Source: Wuchereria bancrofti (lineage: Eukaryota > Nematoda > Chromadorea > Rhabditida > Onchocercidae). Taken from it: a stretch of DNA of 64,000 nt. The notes beneath the pieces are model-generated. The model searched no databases, was not told the DNA's origin, and saw only the letters and a list, made by a program, of their open reading frames with translations. The stretch is taken from positions 10,969,362-11,033,361 of the forward strand of contig SSBO01000009.1 of NCBI GenBank assembly GCA_005281725.1, written 5' to 3'. Positions 25,630-38,974 of this stretch are shown here, in pieces (position 1 is the stretch's first letter; each line of letters opens with the position of its first letter). The translations under genes and the position numbers were made by a program.

Positions 25630-28600
25630 GTTATCTTCACCCAACCGAACTTAAGAATCATCTAAATATCATCATAAGTATCCGAATTAACTTCGCAAAT
25701 ATCGCTCTATGATAGCTCTTAAACTTCTTAGATCTTTAGATCCATTATGTATTTAGTTCAATTGAACACTCAAAACTCAATTCAGGTTGGCCACTCGCAA
25801 ATTATACTTTCTGCCTACCTAGGATTTTCTTCCTGAAACTTCAAACTTCACGAATACATCATCACCCTCTTTTTTTTTTCTGCTTCAAAATATGTTGCAT
25901 CTTTCAACATAGGTGACCACTGCTATAAACGCTAGTCATTTACGAAGTACTGAAAAAAAAGTATTAGGAGTAAAAATATTGAAAGTGTCAAAAAATTTAC
26001 TATCGTCCTCTTTGAAATCAAATTTACCATAAATTTTTGAAAGAGAGAAAAAAAAAGAGCATATCTTAGGGAAATCATAAATTGAAACCTAAACTCATGA
26101 TAGATCGGATAAGTAGCGAATCGTGATATATTAAACTTCAATATGAACACATGTAAACAAATTTTACATTAATGTGACAAAAATAGATACATTTAAGCGA
26201 AATGCAAAAAAAAAAAACAATAAGTATACATAATAAGTATACATTTTAGATAAGAATGGAGAATCGTAGTAAGGAAGGAAAATAAATATGGAAGAAATAA
26301 AGAAAAGTATTCATGTTCTGATACCAATTAATTCCTTCCTACAAAATTTTTCAAAAGAGGAAAATTAAGCTACGAAGTGCTACTACAATTACATTTAACG
26401 CTAAGCATTGTTTAAAAGAAATCAAAGATGAAAGACTGATCAAATCTATCAATGCACGAAAATGCTATCATTTCATTCATTGCACTACGATTCTGTTTGA
26501 TAATTAATTGCACCATTGGGAGAGTGAAAAATTAACGTAAAAGCTATAATATTATATTTGGCGAAGATTAGATGTATTGATGGATGTCAAGAGTTACGAC
26601 GAATAACAGTTACCATTGCAATAAATTGTTCACTACACCAAACAATGCCGTTTGTTCATTTCATCTTTTTTTTAAGAAAAAAAAAGAACTTTCTATCAGC
26701 ATTAGCCTATATTTTCACGAATAGCAAATAATGATAAATGATTGTTTTCGTGTAAACTATTTGTGAATTAATTGGATAATGTCTTCAACAAAGAAATGAA
26801 ATTTTCAAATATATTCAAATCAAACTTATAACTTTTAAGTCTTCAAATTATTTATTCTAACTATTGCTTAAAGTGGAAACAACTTTGAAAGCTTATACAA
26901 TATTATCATAATTATTTTATGCAAATCTTAATGATAGCAGATTGAAAATGATTGCTAATACTATATCATAATCAAAACTAATATTTAACCAGCATATATT
27001 TCATCATCAATTCTCAAAATTACAAAAAGTTTAAAACCACTACCCTTATAAATCTATAAAGCTACTCAATCAGTTAGTTGCACTCAATTCTGCTATTAAA
27101 AAATTAAATTTAGTATGTTTTAAAAATTCCATAATCAACATTAAAAAACAAAATTGTAATGAATAAATGGATTCACACTTAAGTTATATTCAAATGAAAA
27201 AAAAAAAAAAAGAAAAAGAAAATTGAGATAATTGAAAACAAGAAATTTAATACTACTAAGAAGCACTAACAATTATCATTTCGCATTTTCTCTTGGATGA
27301 GAGAGTATCAAGTATTGCTCATTGCAAAAACCAAACAAATGATGGACATTCTCTAATGTGGTGATCTATTCTAGTGAAATAAAAGGGAAAGATTCAAGTC
27401 AAATAAACAAAATCGACTTACTGTAATCAAAAGCATCATGCTCAATGTGCCATTAATGCTAGCATCTCTCAGAGAAAAAAAGCACCTTTCCTCTTATTTC
27501 ATTCTTCCCCCCTTCTCACTAACATTTGCATTTGTCAAGCGGGAAATTCAATAAATGTGACCAAATAACTCGATGAAAAAAAAAAAAAAAAGAAATGCAA
27601 AGTTAACAAGCGCTCCTTCTCTCATGCACACACACACACATACACTATTGGAAAATAAAACCATGCAAGATGTATGAAAAATTATTATCATTTCGAAATT
27701 ATGATAATTATCATATCATTACATTTACAGTACAGTAGAACGGACAGTACTGTTTAACATATACTATGTATGAACATATAGGAGGAGAATATGAGATCTA
27801 TAATTTATGAGAACGGAAAAAATAGACAGAACTAAGCTATAATTTACATTTGATTTGATGTTGATATTTTAAGCCTCAATTTGTTTATTCGTAATTAGTG
27901 AATGAATTATTTTAAATAATCACATTTCTATGTAATTTTTCAAATTGTAACTAATTTATATACATGGAAATTGATTTAATTCTTGCCTCAATTATTCCTA
28001 CATTTATTAATGAATTTGTCGTCTTTGCTAATTTCACTTGCCGAAAAATTTATCAACTTATCAAATCAACGGTAAATAAATAAAAGGAAAGTATAATTCA
28101 TCAAATAATAACATAATCAATAACTAGTTACAAAAAAAGTACTTAGTCCTGTAACTTTCTACTTGATAATATACAAAAGTTTTCATGTCTTTATTATTCC
28201 TTCCTTATAGACATATTCATGATAACAAGAAACAGTCTGAGCGTTTGAGTTTGAAACAGTTTAAGTTTTTATAAAAGAAAACAATAAAACAAATCATAAA
28301 ACAAATCAAGCCATATTATTTTGGTCAATTAAGCTTTTATTCATTCTTTTAATTTCAGAAGTAGAAACCACAATTCTTCCACTTTCACTTACTTATTTCT
28401 TCTGCATAAAAAAGAAAAAAAAATCTCACTCTATTATTCTCAGTTGGATTAAAAAAAGGAAAAAAAAAAAACCAGCCATTTCGAAAAAAAAAAAAAAAAA
28501 AAACAATTGACGAAGTGTACGACTCGTCGTCGTTTTGGTGTCAATAAATTTACAATTTTCATCACAGTTCAATACAATTTACTTATCTATATTGATAGAT

Positions 28601-29188
28601 GAAAAAGATGAAGAGAAAAGATGAGAAAGTAATGAAAATAACAATGAAAAATGAAAGATATCACAAAAAAGTTACAAATAAATAACAAAAGTACAACAAA
28701 GAAGTATAAATTTTACGAAAGAGGAGGATTTTTCTTTTCTTTTTTCACCTACACAATACAACTCTTTTTAACAAAATGAACACAAACATCTCATTTCATT
28801 CCATTTTCTATAGCATACTTCACTAAACTTTTTCTCTTATCAATTTAAATGATCACTTCAACAACAACAAAAAAAAAAAAAAAAAAATCGGAAATATATG
28901 TATGTAATGTGACACATTCATTTGTGTATCTGTAAACTTAAAACATATATCAGTGATGACAGTTCATCACATCTGTGGTAGAACACCGCCGCCGTATGAA
29001 AGACATTGCTATCACAAAGAAGGACCAATTGCCACTTTTCAAAATGTTATTGATGAATCATAGATAAATGATAAGTATAATATGTGTAATTTTGTTGCTA
29101 CCCTCATCTAATGTACCACAAATATATATATATATATAAGGAATAAAGGGTCAAGTTTAACTTTAACTAATGGATAAAAAATGAAGAT

Positions 29189-29209
29189 AGAGAGAGAGAG
29201 AGAGAGAGA
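29189..29209. repeat. GA microsatellite
   Basis: Dinucleotide AG run of about 21 bases, followed by a second purine-rich patch. Confidence 0.8.
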
Positions 29210-29502
29210 AAAAAGAAGACAGAGAGAGAAAAAGATAAAAAGAGGAGATATAGCATGCAGCTTGATTATATAATACATCGATTGCAACGATGACGATGAT
29301 AATATGATAGCTACGGCTATTAGATATTGTTTGTATCAGAGCCGATCCGATCGGTGGGTACCCTCATTCTACTACTACTTCTTGCATTCTTCTTTTTTAT
29401 TGATAGATGAGATGAATAATGGTTGGTTGTTGGCTGGTTGGCTAGTAGTTTCAATGGAATGTGCCAGTGTGAGTTGTAATCATCCATCCCTTTTTCCATA
29501 CC

Positions 29503-29551
29503 CACACACACACACACACACACATACATACACATACACACACATACACAT
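29503..29551. repeat. CA/CATA microsatellite
   Basis: A CA run grading into CATA/CACATA units. It produces the Thr-His translation seen on the plus strand. Confidence 0.85.
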
Positions 29552-29803
29552 GAATAATCTGGTCGAAATAGGGTGGTACATTTACTACTACAACCACTAT
29601 TAACTAATCATTCATTCTTCATCTACAAATAAATACACGTACGCTTTATTGTATGTGTTTCACATTCGTCTTTTTCACATTATTAGGTAAGTGCATGAAA
29701 AATGTTGACGTGAACGTTGGCGTATTATCACTAGGCTACAACCCTATTTATGTTACTCATAAAACAGTATTATTCATTACATATACATATTGCATAGAGA
29801 GGG

Positions 29804-29810
<7 letters not shown>

Positions 29811-29838
<28 letters not shown>
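29811..29838. repeat. GA microsatellite
   Basis: AG run of about 28 bases in a purine tract; its translation is Arg-Glu dipeptide, not a gene. Confidence 0.85.
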
Positions 29839-29841
<3 letters not shown>

Positions 29842-32678
29842 GAAGAAATTAAGATAAGAAACATTAAAGATGCTGATAATGAATGAGTGAATATGGTTTC
29901 TAATTGGAATTGAATTTATTCTCCTCCATTAGTCAGTCAGTCAGTCAGTCAATCATTGTATCAAACTTATTTCTCTCCCAATCGACAATCATATCGGGGA
30001 TCACTCGTGTGTCCTTTCAATTTACATCACTATATCACACTTCTCATTCATCTTACATAAAAAAGGTAACATGCCTTGCCAGACACGTGTTATTTCAAAA
30101 TATCATTAGCAATTGGTGTAGAAGAAAGATTGGTATCACTTAAAACAACACATAAACATAGCAAAGATGGTTACAGGTAGGAGAGGGTAAAGCAAAGTAG
30201 ATACCACTTAATTAGTACAACCTAATACTAATATTTCGTATAGTAATATGGGCAATAAATAAAGCTTCCTTTCCTAATTTTATAACTTCACAACTCGTAT
30301 TCAGAAATTATCTTTTATGTTGAGAATAAAAAAAATCAACGATGATGATTCATATTATATGTGAAAAAGAAAAAAAAAACGATCTAAAGCTAATAACATA
30401 AAAGCAAACCGAAAACAAACAGAGAGAGAGAGAGAGAAATAAGCGTACTCCAGTCTTTTTTGAATTGATACTTATTGATGACACGAACAGGAAGTGACAA
30501 GTAGTGTAACAGGTGGTTCCTTAAGAAATAAAGATGACACTGATCGGATAATAAAAAGGACAGAAGAAAGGAGATGGAGGATATTACGATATATCGCGCC
30601 CATAGCAAGAGCACCAGAACTTAGATCTTTTCAATAAACCCTATCAAACCACCTGTTATCATTCCTCTGTTGTGTATATATGTATATTCATCACATCTGT
30701 TTCTAAAACAACCACTACATGAACTGTATTCTGTTGTAACCTTCAAAGCAATACCACTAATTTGTAAAGTCTTTCTTTCCACTTCGAAATTAAAAAGTTT
30801 AAAACTGTGAAAGTTTAAAACTACAACATAATCCTATTTCGGTATCACAAATGCTCCTTTAAAAAAATACCCAAATTACACTTTCTTAATAAATGAGGAC
30901 GAAAATTGTGCAGTTATCTAATATCAATTATCTACAGTAGCAGACATCAGTTACTGCACATAATATTACGTCAAATCATAAGTTTCTTTGTACCATCACA
31001 ATTATTTAATCAGTTTGTCGTACTTACATGCCGAGCAATAGGTGATTGCAGCTGTTGTTCAGTCTATCTTCAATATGTTTCAGCCTACTTTACGTCCTCA
31101 TAATGATCTCGTAGCAGTTCATCTTTTCCTAAGTTCAAGTATCATGCATTCTGTTCATCTTCGTTTATACAGGTGAATTTATATTACCTACGATAGACTC
31201 TAGATATGATTCTCTGAGTAAAATTCTATTGTCTAATTTATGTTATTATTGTGTATCATGTATTATGCACTGATACTAAAAACCTTAAGTTTTGATCTAA
31301 TATTTTCTTTTGCCTAAATCGTTTTTATTATTTCTATAGTATTTTTATGATCCTAAGAACTCAAGCTTATTCAAAAATTACGAGTACCTCATATGAATCA
31401 TCAGAAGGTCAATTTACTTTTGCAAAAATGGAAATAGCAAAATTTAATGATGCACTAACGGAAACGAAAAACTATTAAAAACTTTTTTAGCAAACAAACA
31501 CGAACACAGGTGCACAAACAAACGTCCTATTTCATACATTCATTACGTTGCAAACAATTAGGAAAGCAAAGAATTTCTTATTTCCAGGTACTTATTTTCC
31601 TCTATTATTGCCTATGCTAGAAAATAGATCTTTTTCCTAGCGATATCATCCCATTCTTCATCTTCTACTCATCTTATTTCAATACTTTACTTTATACCCT
31701 TAATCATTCTTTTATACCACTTTAAATTTCCCAACAAAGTTCGAAACTGTTCAAAGTATAATAAAAAGAATATGGTCTAACCTTTCTTGTTGAGAATTAG
31801 GTATAACTCATTAAAAATTACATATAACTCATCCTTTAGTATCACCATTCATATACAATTTTCCTCTTTTGCTTACGTCGTTTTTATCATCTACTAATTT
31901 CATTGACATAATCTATTAATATCTACTTATTTCACTGATATAAAGTACTGCTATGACTATCTGGCTATAATATATTGAAATGTTAAAATAATCTTTCTTG
32001 TTCCATTTTCAATATGTAATAAATGCGAAACCTAGTTTAAATAAATTTTTTTGCAGCACCTTTCCTTTTACGAAATGTTTATGATGAAAGGTTCATCTAC
32101 ATTCCACACGACGTAAATAGCAGCATACTATGTTTTTCAAACACTTCAACCATCTAGCATAGTCATAATAATCATAAATACTGATTTTAAATTAAACATG
32201 TAAACTTAAAACTACAAATTACCAGATCAATTTCCTCCATTTTTTTAAAAAATTAGCTTCATCAGTAAAAAGGAGAGTAATATTGGCGGAATATCAACCC
32301 AAGATAATAATTTAATGCAAACTACGAGTATTTGTTACATGACATTGACAGCTTAGTATTCCAATATAGCTCTGAATCGATTATTAAATTCGAAACAGCT
32401 TGTTTCATGTGACATTCAGTACATACGTTACGCAAGTCTCTGAATATCCATATTTTCATTCACCTCCTACGAGCTATAGACAACTTCAATTAAAAACTTC
32501 CCCATACTTAATTTCATTCTGAATTTCTAACCATAAAAAAATCTACTGAAAAATATTGTCACTTCTTAGTATTGAAAGGAAATATATTTCTGTCAAATAA
32601 ACAATTGGATCATTCTGTTACTGGTAAAGCAGCTCTTTGGTAACCCACTGAAATGAATAAATATATGAATGAATTAAC

Positions 32679-32953
32679 CTCAAAAGAGATGGAAGTTTCT
32701 GTATGTTCCACCTGTTGTACACTAGATAATTCATCGCCCAGCAGCTCATCTTCAGCAAAATCAAGATCGATTGTATCTGAAGATTAACTTTATGCCATAG
32801 AAATGATTAGTAATTTTTGGCAGAAAACCTTATTAAAAACGGAAGAATGGAAAGCATGCTAAATTTTGAAGGAGTAATAAATTTGAAAGCATAAATTTCA
32901 AAAGAATGCCAAAGTGATGAAAAGATTCCGAGATTACCTTCAACTAAAGCCAT
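32679..32953 (-). CDS. Two 5' coding exons, probably an alternative NCBP3 start
   Basis: Exon one, 32953-32938, reads MALVE and ends in phase 1 at GTAATC. Exon two, 32776-32679, reads TIDLDFAEDELLGDELSS and continues to SISFE, ending in phase 0 at GTTAATT. Together they give 38 residues, acidic and protein-like. Two 3' splice sites (GTTTGCAG and GTTGCAG) lie upstream in the leader, fitting a transcript start or trans-splice site. No further exon of this gene was found before NCBP3 exon 2 at 18360, which opens in phase 0 and so can accept this donor; the joined protein would be 491 aa with an acidic start, as in other NCBP3 proteins. The exon at 18651-18574 would then be an alternative first exon or spurious. 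The alternative is a separate gene with unseen exons in the 14-kb interval. Confidence 0.55.
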
Positions 32954-33009
32954 AATCAAAGGACAAATTTAGCTTCGATATTCAACCGAATCTCAATTCC
33001 TTCACTTCT

Positions 33010-34237
33010 GCAACGTCTCAAACACCTGCAAACATTCAATGAAGTTTTAGTTTCACCATAAACTTGAGATATGCAGAAGAATGAAGCGTTTTTGTTTCCA
33101 GAGATCGGTGCTCAAAATATTCGTTAAGTTCAATCTAACATTACTAAACAATTGAAACAGCGAGACTAGACTGGCACATTATTCTCTCAGTTATTATCAT
33201 TCCCGTATTCTAGATTTATTCTAAATCTTTATGACAACTTGAATAAGAGCCACTATAAAAAGTCAAAGATTAAGCTGAAAAGTCAATAGCTTTCTGAATA
33301 GGTCATTAGCTTCATGTATTAGCTGGTCGGAATGATTACACAAATTCACCGATCTCTACACTTTCGTTACTTTCTCATTTTGGTAACATTCATACTATAA
33401 ATATAACTTTTGAAGTATTACGACAATAACTGATATTTGAGTATTAAATATTAAATATCAACGTATTAGTTAATTTTATATGTATATGTATATATACATA
33501 TGAATTTACATAACAAATATGAAAAAAAAAAGCACCGCGAAAAGTAAGCATTATTAAACCGGTTATAGTATACAGTTAAATATCATAAAATGAAAATTTA
33601 ATATATCACGCAATTCCAAATAGGAACCTTTTCAGCATTTTTTCGAAGCAGGAATTATTTGTGCTTCTATTTGTAATTTAAATATCATACAAAGTCTAAT
33701 TGTATTTAGCAAAAGGCCTAGCTTTAAACTGCCAAATTTGTTAGAAAACATTTTATTTTCTAACAAATTTGGCTTATCAGTTGTGCATCTCTGATTTCTC
33801 AAATATTCTGTGATTATCCGCATTTTTTGTGCATACACGATCACCGCTATTTCAACATATAAATTTAACGCGTAACTCACAACTTATTCCTGGTGCTAAA
33901 GATAATTCGAAGAATGACTCACTACTACCGTACCTTTTAGGCGAATTTTGAATTATCTTTTTTTGATAAACTATTGATTCACAATAAACTTGATTTCTAA
34001 AATACAATTCACAGATTCACATATTGGAGCAAATATTCTGAGCTTCACCTCACAATACCATTTGTCGTCGTCCATTATGCAATGATAAGCAAGGAAAAAA
34101 AAAACTTCAGCTGATAATGTAGAACTGACAAAAGCCGAAATAATTAAAATCAGAAAGAGAGAAAATAAAATGAAAAAGATAATAATACTTTCCAAACCAT
34201 AAACCAACACTGTCAATAACAATAAGAAAATAGAAGT
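33010..34237. other. Interval between ataxin-3 and the 32.9-kb exons
   Basis: AT-rich sequence with the ataxin-3 3' flank. The notable element is a perfect hairpin at 33731-33773, listed separately. The 82-codon minus-strand segment at 33632-33880 spans the hairpin and is not convincing as a gene. Confidence 0.55.
33731..33773. repeat. Perfect 18-bp inverted repeat with 7-base loop
   Basis: The left arm, 33731-33748, starts GCCAAATTTG. The right arm, 33756-33773, is its exact reverse complement and ends AAATTTGGC. The loop is seven bases (33749-33755). It lies in the 3' flank of ataxin-3 on a same-strand boundary. It could be a transcript hairpin, a miniature-transposon end pair or a small-RNA precursor; nothing in the sequence separates these. 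Confidence 0.85.
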
Positions 34238-36678
34238 TCATTTTTCAAGCTTCTTTAGAAAATTCTCTCTTTTTCTGCGAATTTCTTCACTCAGAGGAAT
34301 TTGGGAACTATTTTCTTTGCTCTTCTTAATGGTTGCTGAAAGTTTATTATTTTCAGCTGTACTTGACGTTGCTTCGGATGATTCCATTCCATATCGCGTT
34401 CCAAAACTCTCTAAGCTCATCTGAATTGCTTTTTGAAGCTGTTTTTCCTGCAATTCTTCATCGCTTTCATTCAAATTGTTCTTATTCTGCGCATCTGCCA
34501 AACTGTTGCTCATTGCTGCCTATAAAATAACAATATAATTAGGATCGCATAAGTGAACTGCCGTAAATATATATATCATGAAAAACAGAATTTTTGGTCC
34601 AATGTTCGCAGGAACAGAAACTGATTAAACTGACAAAAGTAAATCTGAGTTCCAAGATTCAAGTTACCTTCAACGCTGAGTCTTCTTTCACCATTTGTCG
34701 ACTCATTTCCATTGCAAGCCGTAAATCTTCATCATCTCTGACCTTAAAAAGAAAAGAATTTGATAAATGATGCTATCAATTAAGTGAAAAATAAACTTCA
34801 AAAGAATCGTAAATCTGCATTTACATTCTTCTCGTGCTATTGAAGAGGAGCATCTGTTTAGTTTTATGATAAATTAATTTTACTTTATTTTACTCAACAA
34901 AGTTTTGGTCGGAATTGCTTGTCCACAAAAATTTAAAGGATTCCAAAAAAACCTGGTTCCGAAAAAAAAAAAATATTGATTATCATTCTTGTTAAGAACG
35001 AATAATAGAAAACACAACAAAATTTATAAAAATAAACCATAAGTTAGCTTATAATACTTACACAAAGTTTTAGTATTTTGAATAAATGTAGCAGCATACC
35101 TGATCATTTAATACTGTTTCAGTCCTTGCAACAGGATTTGAATCACTCATACCTGCTAATGCTGGATCAACAGGAAACTGAGTAAGTTGTTCATCAGCAG
35201 TGCACAGTGGTAAGACCCCTTCCACAACGAATATCGAATAACCTTTAAATTTGGTAAAATTTCACAACAACGATATCCAAATCTTGTAATATCATATTGG
35301 AATCATATTAGACAATCCTTTTTGCAGGAAATTAAATTTTGAAACCGAGAAAAGAATGCAGACATCTTTTTGATTAGAGAATTAGAGACAATTTCTTTAT
35401 TCACCATCATTGATAAGCTGAGCGAAAAAAAGGCTGAGATAAGTGTCAGAAATAAGTCTTGGTGTTGGAAGCAACGAATTCAATGTAAACCATTGGAAGC
35501 CCAAACGACGAACAGCAAACCAGTGCTCATTTAAATTGCAAATGTAAGCTCTCCCTAACCTGCAAGTAAAATATTTCATTAAAACTTTAGATAAACTATA
35601 ATAAATAAGTAAACCACCGATAGCAAAACAAATATAAAATAAAATAAACTAATATCGATATTCTAGAATGTAGACAAAACAAATATAATGCCTTACAGCA
35701 AGGAAACTAAAAAATTAAGAAAGACTAAACAGATAAGAGAAACTCTTCCTCAATTTAATCCCAACCCTTGAATTCAAAATGTGTCCGCGACATGCTTAAG
35801 GAAAAAAAAACTCCAACAATAAAAAATTTTTGACCAGCAACTTTTTTTTTCAATCATCAAAGCAATTCTTACGTTGGATCATCGCGATATGTAGCAGCAC
35901 GAGGATTGTTAAGAGGAATAAGTTCCAGGTTGAAAACTTTAAGTGCTTCAGCAATAACCTAAAATTATTACAGAAGTTCAATCTAATCTAAAGAATAATG
36001 AGTAAGAACACGAGGTGAATGAGATTTTGTTTCAAGAAGTTACTTTTATCATTTCTCAAAACGGTAGTTTCAGATTATTATCTGACCCAAAACAAATTAT
36101 TAACCAACAAATCATTGCTTGATTCAATCCTCTCTCAAGATCATCTTCGGTTGCCGGTTCAAAGTCAAAAGAAAAAAAAAAACTTGAAAGAAATATAATT
36201 TCCATACTTGTAGCGAGAAGAAACCCGAATCATCGACATTATGACTTTTCGCATCTTGTTCATTTAGTACGCTTCCTTCACGACTGTCAATTTCTGAAGC
36301 GATTTCGGCCAAATCAACAGCTGTGAAATAGGAACCTTGAAGCAACATATTCACAGCATGTTGAGCACATAACGATGCTTCTTGCTGTAAGAAAATATAA
36401 GATCTATCATATTAACAAACTACTACAAATATATAATTTATTTTAATTAAGAAAGACTTTATGTATGCTTCATTTACTCATTACATTTTCATATATTGAA
36501 AATGTTTTAAATAATAACCAAAAGCAAAGCATTAAATTGAAGATTGAATCCAATTTAATCAATTCAGTAATTAATTGGAAGTTTCTCTTGTGACTACAAA
36601 TTGTAAAATCAAACCAAAAAAAAAAGAAGCTATTTAACAAGAGTGAAAAGTAACCTTTTCGAAATGAATTGAATCCAT
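34238..36678 (-). CDS. atx-3: Ataxin-3, Josephin-domain deubiquitinase
   Basis: Ataxin-3 is a cysteine protease that trims ubiquitin chains and works with VCP/p97 in protein quality control. Seven exons in transcript order: 36678-36655, 36384-36208, 35958-35873, 35559-35405, 35242-35100, 34742-34668 and 34519-34238, joining in phase to 313 aa. The Josephin domain covers residues 1 to about 175, with Q9, catalytic C14 (EASLCAQHAVN), H108 (NEHWFAVRRLG) and N123 (WFTLNSLL) all in place. Two ubiquitin-interacting motifs follow: DEDLRLAMEMSRQ near 199-211 and LQKAIQMSLES near 248-258. The C-terminus EEIRRKRENFLKKLEK matches the VCP-binding region. There is no glutamine tract; the human polyQ run follows this point and is absent here. 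Confidence 0.96.
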
Positions 36679-38974
36679 TAGAAATAATTTATAAAAAATG
36701 GCGTTTCTTTGCAAACAGCTAACAGTACTCCTCCTAACCTTCAAATATCACAATATTTGGATCGAAAATAAAATCGAAATACATAACTGAACACCAAAAG
36801 CAACAGCACAAATTATTCACCAATTGAGAACAAATTATACTTTTATAGATAACTCCGAGACACTTCCAATTCTCGTTTCTCTTTATTCTCAAAAGTATCA
36901 ATAAATTTTTTTAAGGGAAAATTGTAAAATGAAACCTTACCGATAGCTAAACACGCTGCCGAACAATATAATTTGGTCGCACTGAAAAGTGATGTCTCTA
37001 TATGTCTATGAATCCGATTTTCGTTATTTCAATAAGTGAAATTTAAATTTTGCACCACAGTGCATGAAGTTAGTTTAAAATTCATTCTGTAATTGATTAA
37101 AACACTTCTTTAATATCACTCAAACCTGTATTTTGTAGCTTATTTTTTTGATACAATTGATTGAAGTCTGTTTGATGCAATTAATTGAAGTAATAATTTA
37201 AATTTTGCTATGAAGGGAACTTCTCCATAAGACTTAAAATCATCTTATCCTTTTTTTTTCTATTCCACCACTGTGCTACTATCAATGTTAATCATCTAAT
37301 AAAGCAGTTTTCAAATTTGATTGCACTAATACAAACTTTCTACTCATTAGTGGAGAACTACTTTACTATTATAGGTAGAAAGGAAAAAACTCCCAATTTT
37401 TTGGATAATATATTATGAGAATGGGAATTTGGAAGCGAAGTATAAATTAAATCTGAATTTTCTTCAAGTTCAAATTTAAACGTGACACTTAGCCATCATG
37501 TTTATGTTAATATTGTTTAAGTGAATTTTTTCGGTTCTTAGTTGAAGCAATCACAAAATGTAATCATCTGGATTGGATTTTTTTTTTTATTAAATGTTAC
37601 TTTTCTAGTCATTAACTTTTTAACCAGTTTTTTTTTTCTTTTTTTTATTGTTGCATTTTCAAATAATGAATAGTTTTGTGCCACTAGCACGTAATCAGGA
37701 CCATTATAATAAATTTGTCAGTTATGAGTAATCTAATATTTTCAATCTGTCCATTTCTAATTCGCAACATGATTTGAGTCTTAATTTTATACGAAAATCA
37801 CTAGGTCGTTTACAGCTGATCGGTGAATAATAGGTTTTAGAATAGCCCGTTTAAAAAAAAAGAACTTGAAATACACTCCAATATTGAGAACAAATCACAG
37901 CCATTCCTTATCAAATGGTACCCACTGACGATGGAATTTATGGTTACTTAAAAATCAAAAAATATTTAGGTGGTTTAGTCAAATAATAAAAAACATGAAA
38001 ATGCCAGATAAATATCGCGACCACCTGTTTGAACAATCTTTTCCCTTTGACGATACAAATCAGACGGAAAAGTTAAGATAACGCTAAGTTCCGAAGTGTC
38101 GGAAAATTGATGAGTTATAATTTTGTCGGCATAAGAAAAAAAAAACGAATCGTCTTCAAAATAGTTGCCAAACCAACGCTCTCATCGATCTTTTGCCATT
38201 CATACTCAAAATATACGCTTGTCAGAGATGAGTCTTCAGAAGAAAAATTGAACATCTACCGATAGAAGGAATTAATGGAAGGTCACGATCACTATGCCAT
38301 CTATTATTTCATCATGAAGATAAAATAAACAATTACTTTTTCTTGCTGTTGATCGCAAGTTTTGTAAATTTAGAAGTATTATGAAATCAAAATTTCTCCA
38401 AAAGTGTAAAGTCAGGGCAATATATAGATTTCTTTTTTCATTAAATTGCTAGTTACAGAAAAAGTCGAAAGAAATGAAGCAACAAATGAGCCAATCTCTT
38501 TGACAAAAACTGATATGACTTCCATTGTTTAGCAATGTACTAGGGATGAAGCTTTAGGAATCAACTAGATCAATATGATTTGTATGCATATCAGCTTTTT
38601 TAAGGCAAATAGAAAATCACTGAAGAAGAAATTAATGGAAGCAAAGCACGAGCGCACCACCAGTATCCGAATTTATATGAAAGTGTCATTGAAAAATATA
38701 TTATGCTAAAGCGCAAAATTTAAAGGGAAAAAAAATTGACTCCAACAATCTGATATCATTGGAAAATACATAATTTAAAACTGAAGTAAACAAAAGTAAC
38801 AAAAAACAAAAGTGTTGACTGAAATTTTTTCCCTTTAAATTCTATTAGCCATTACCTTTTTCAAAAAATTCCACTGATTATAAGAAAACAAATAAATTGA
38901 GAGTTAGATCTTTAAACTTTTAGCAACAAAAAAAAATCTGAAGAGTTTCCCTCACTAATTATTTCATATCAAAA
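36679..38974. other. Intergenic region between ataxin-3 and LAMTOR1
   Basis: About 2.3 kb of AT-rich sequence. No exon with splice sites and protein-like composition was found on either strand, and no RNA gene was recognised. Confidence 0.55.

Larger units (their letters stand above)
18652..32678. other. 14-kb region without a convincing gene; possible long first intron
   Basis: No coding exon with family similarity was found on either strand. The content is AT-rich sequence with GA, CA, TAG, CAG and CTTC microsatellites, poly-A runs and one assembly gap. Open segments up to about 110 codons are simple-sequence translations. Because phase-compatible coding exons lie at its far edge (32679-32953), part or all of it may be the first intron of NCBP3. 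Unrecognised RNA genes or fast-evolving exons cannot be excluded. Confidence 0.55.

Noticed and set aside
29304..29886. Open segments over CA and GA tracts
   Set aside because: Thr-His and Arg-Glu runs come from microsatellites.
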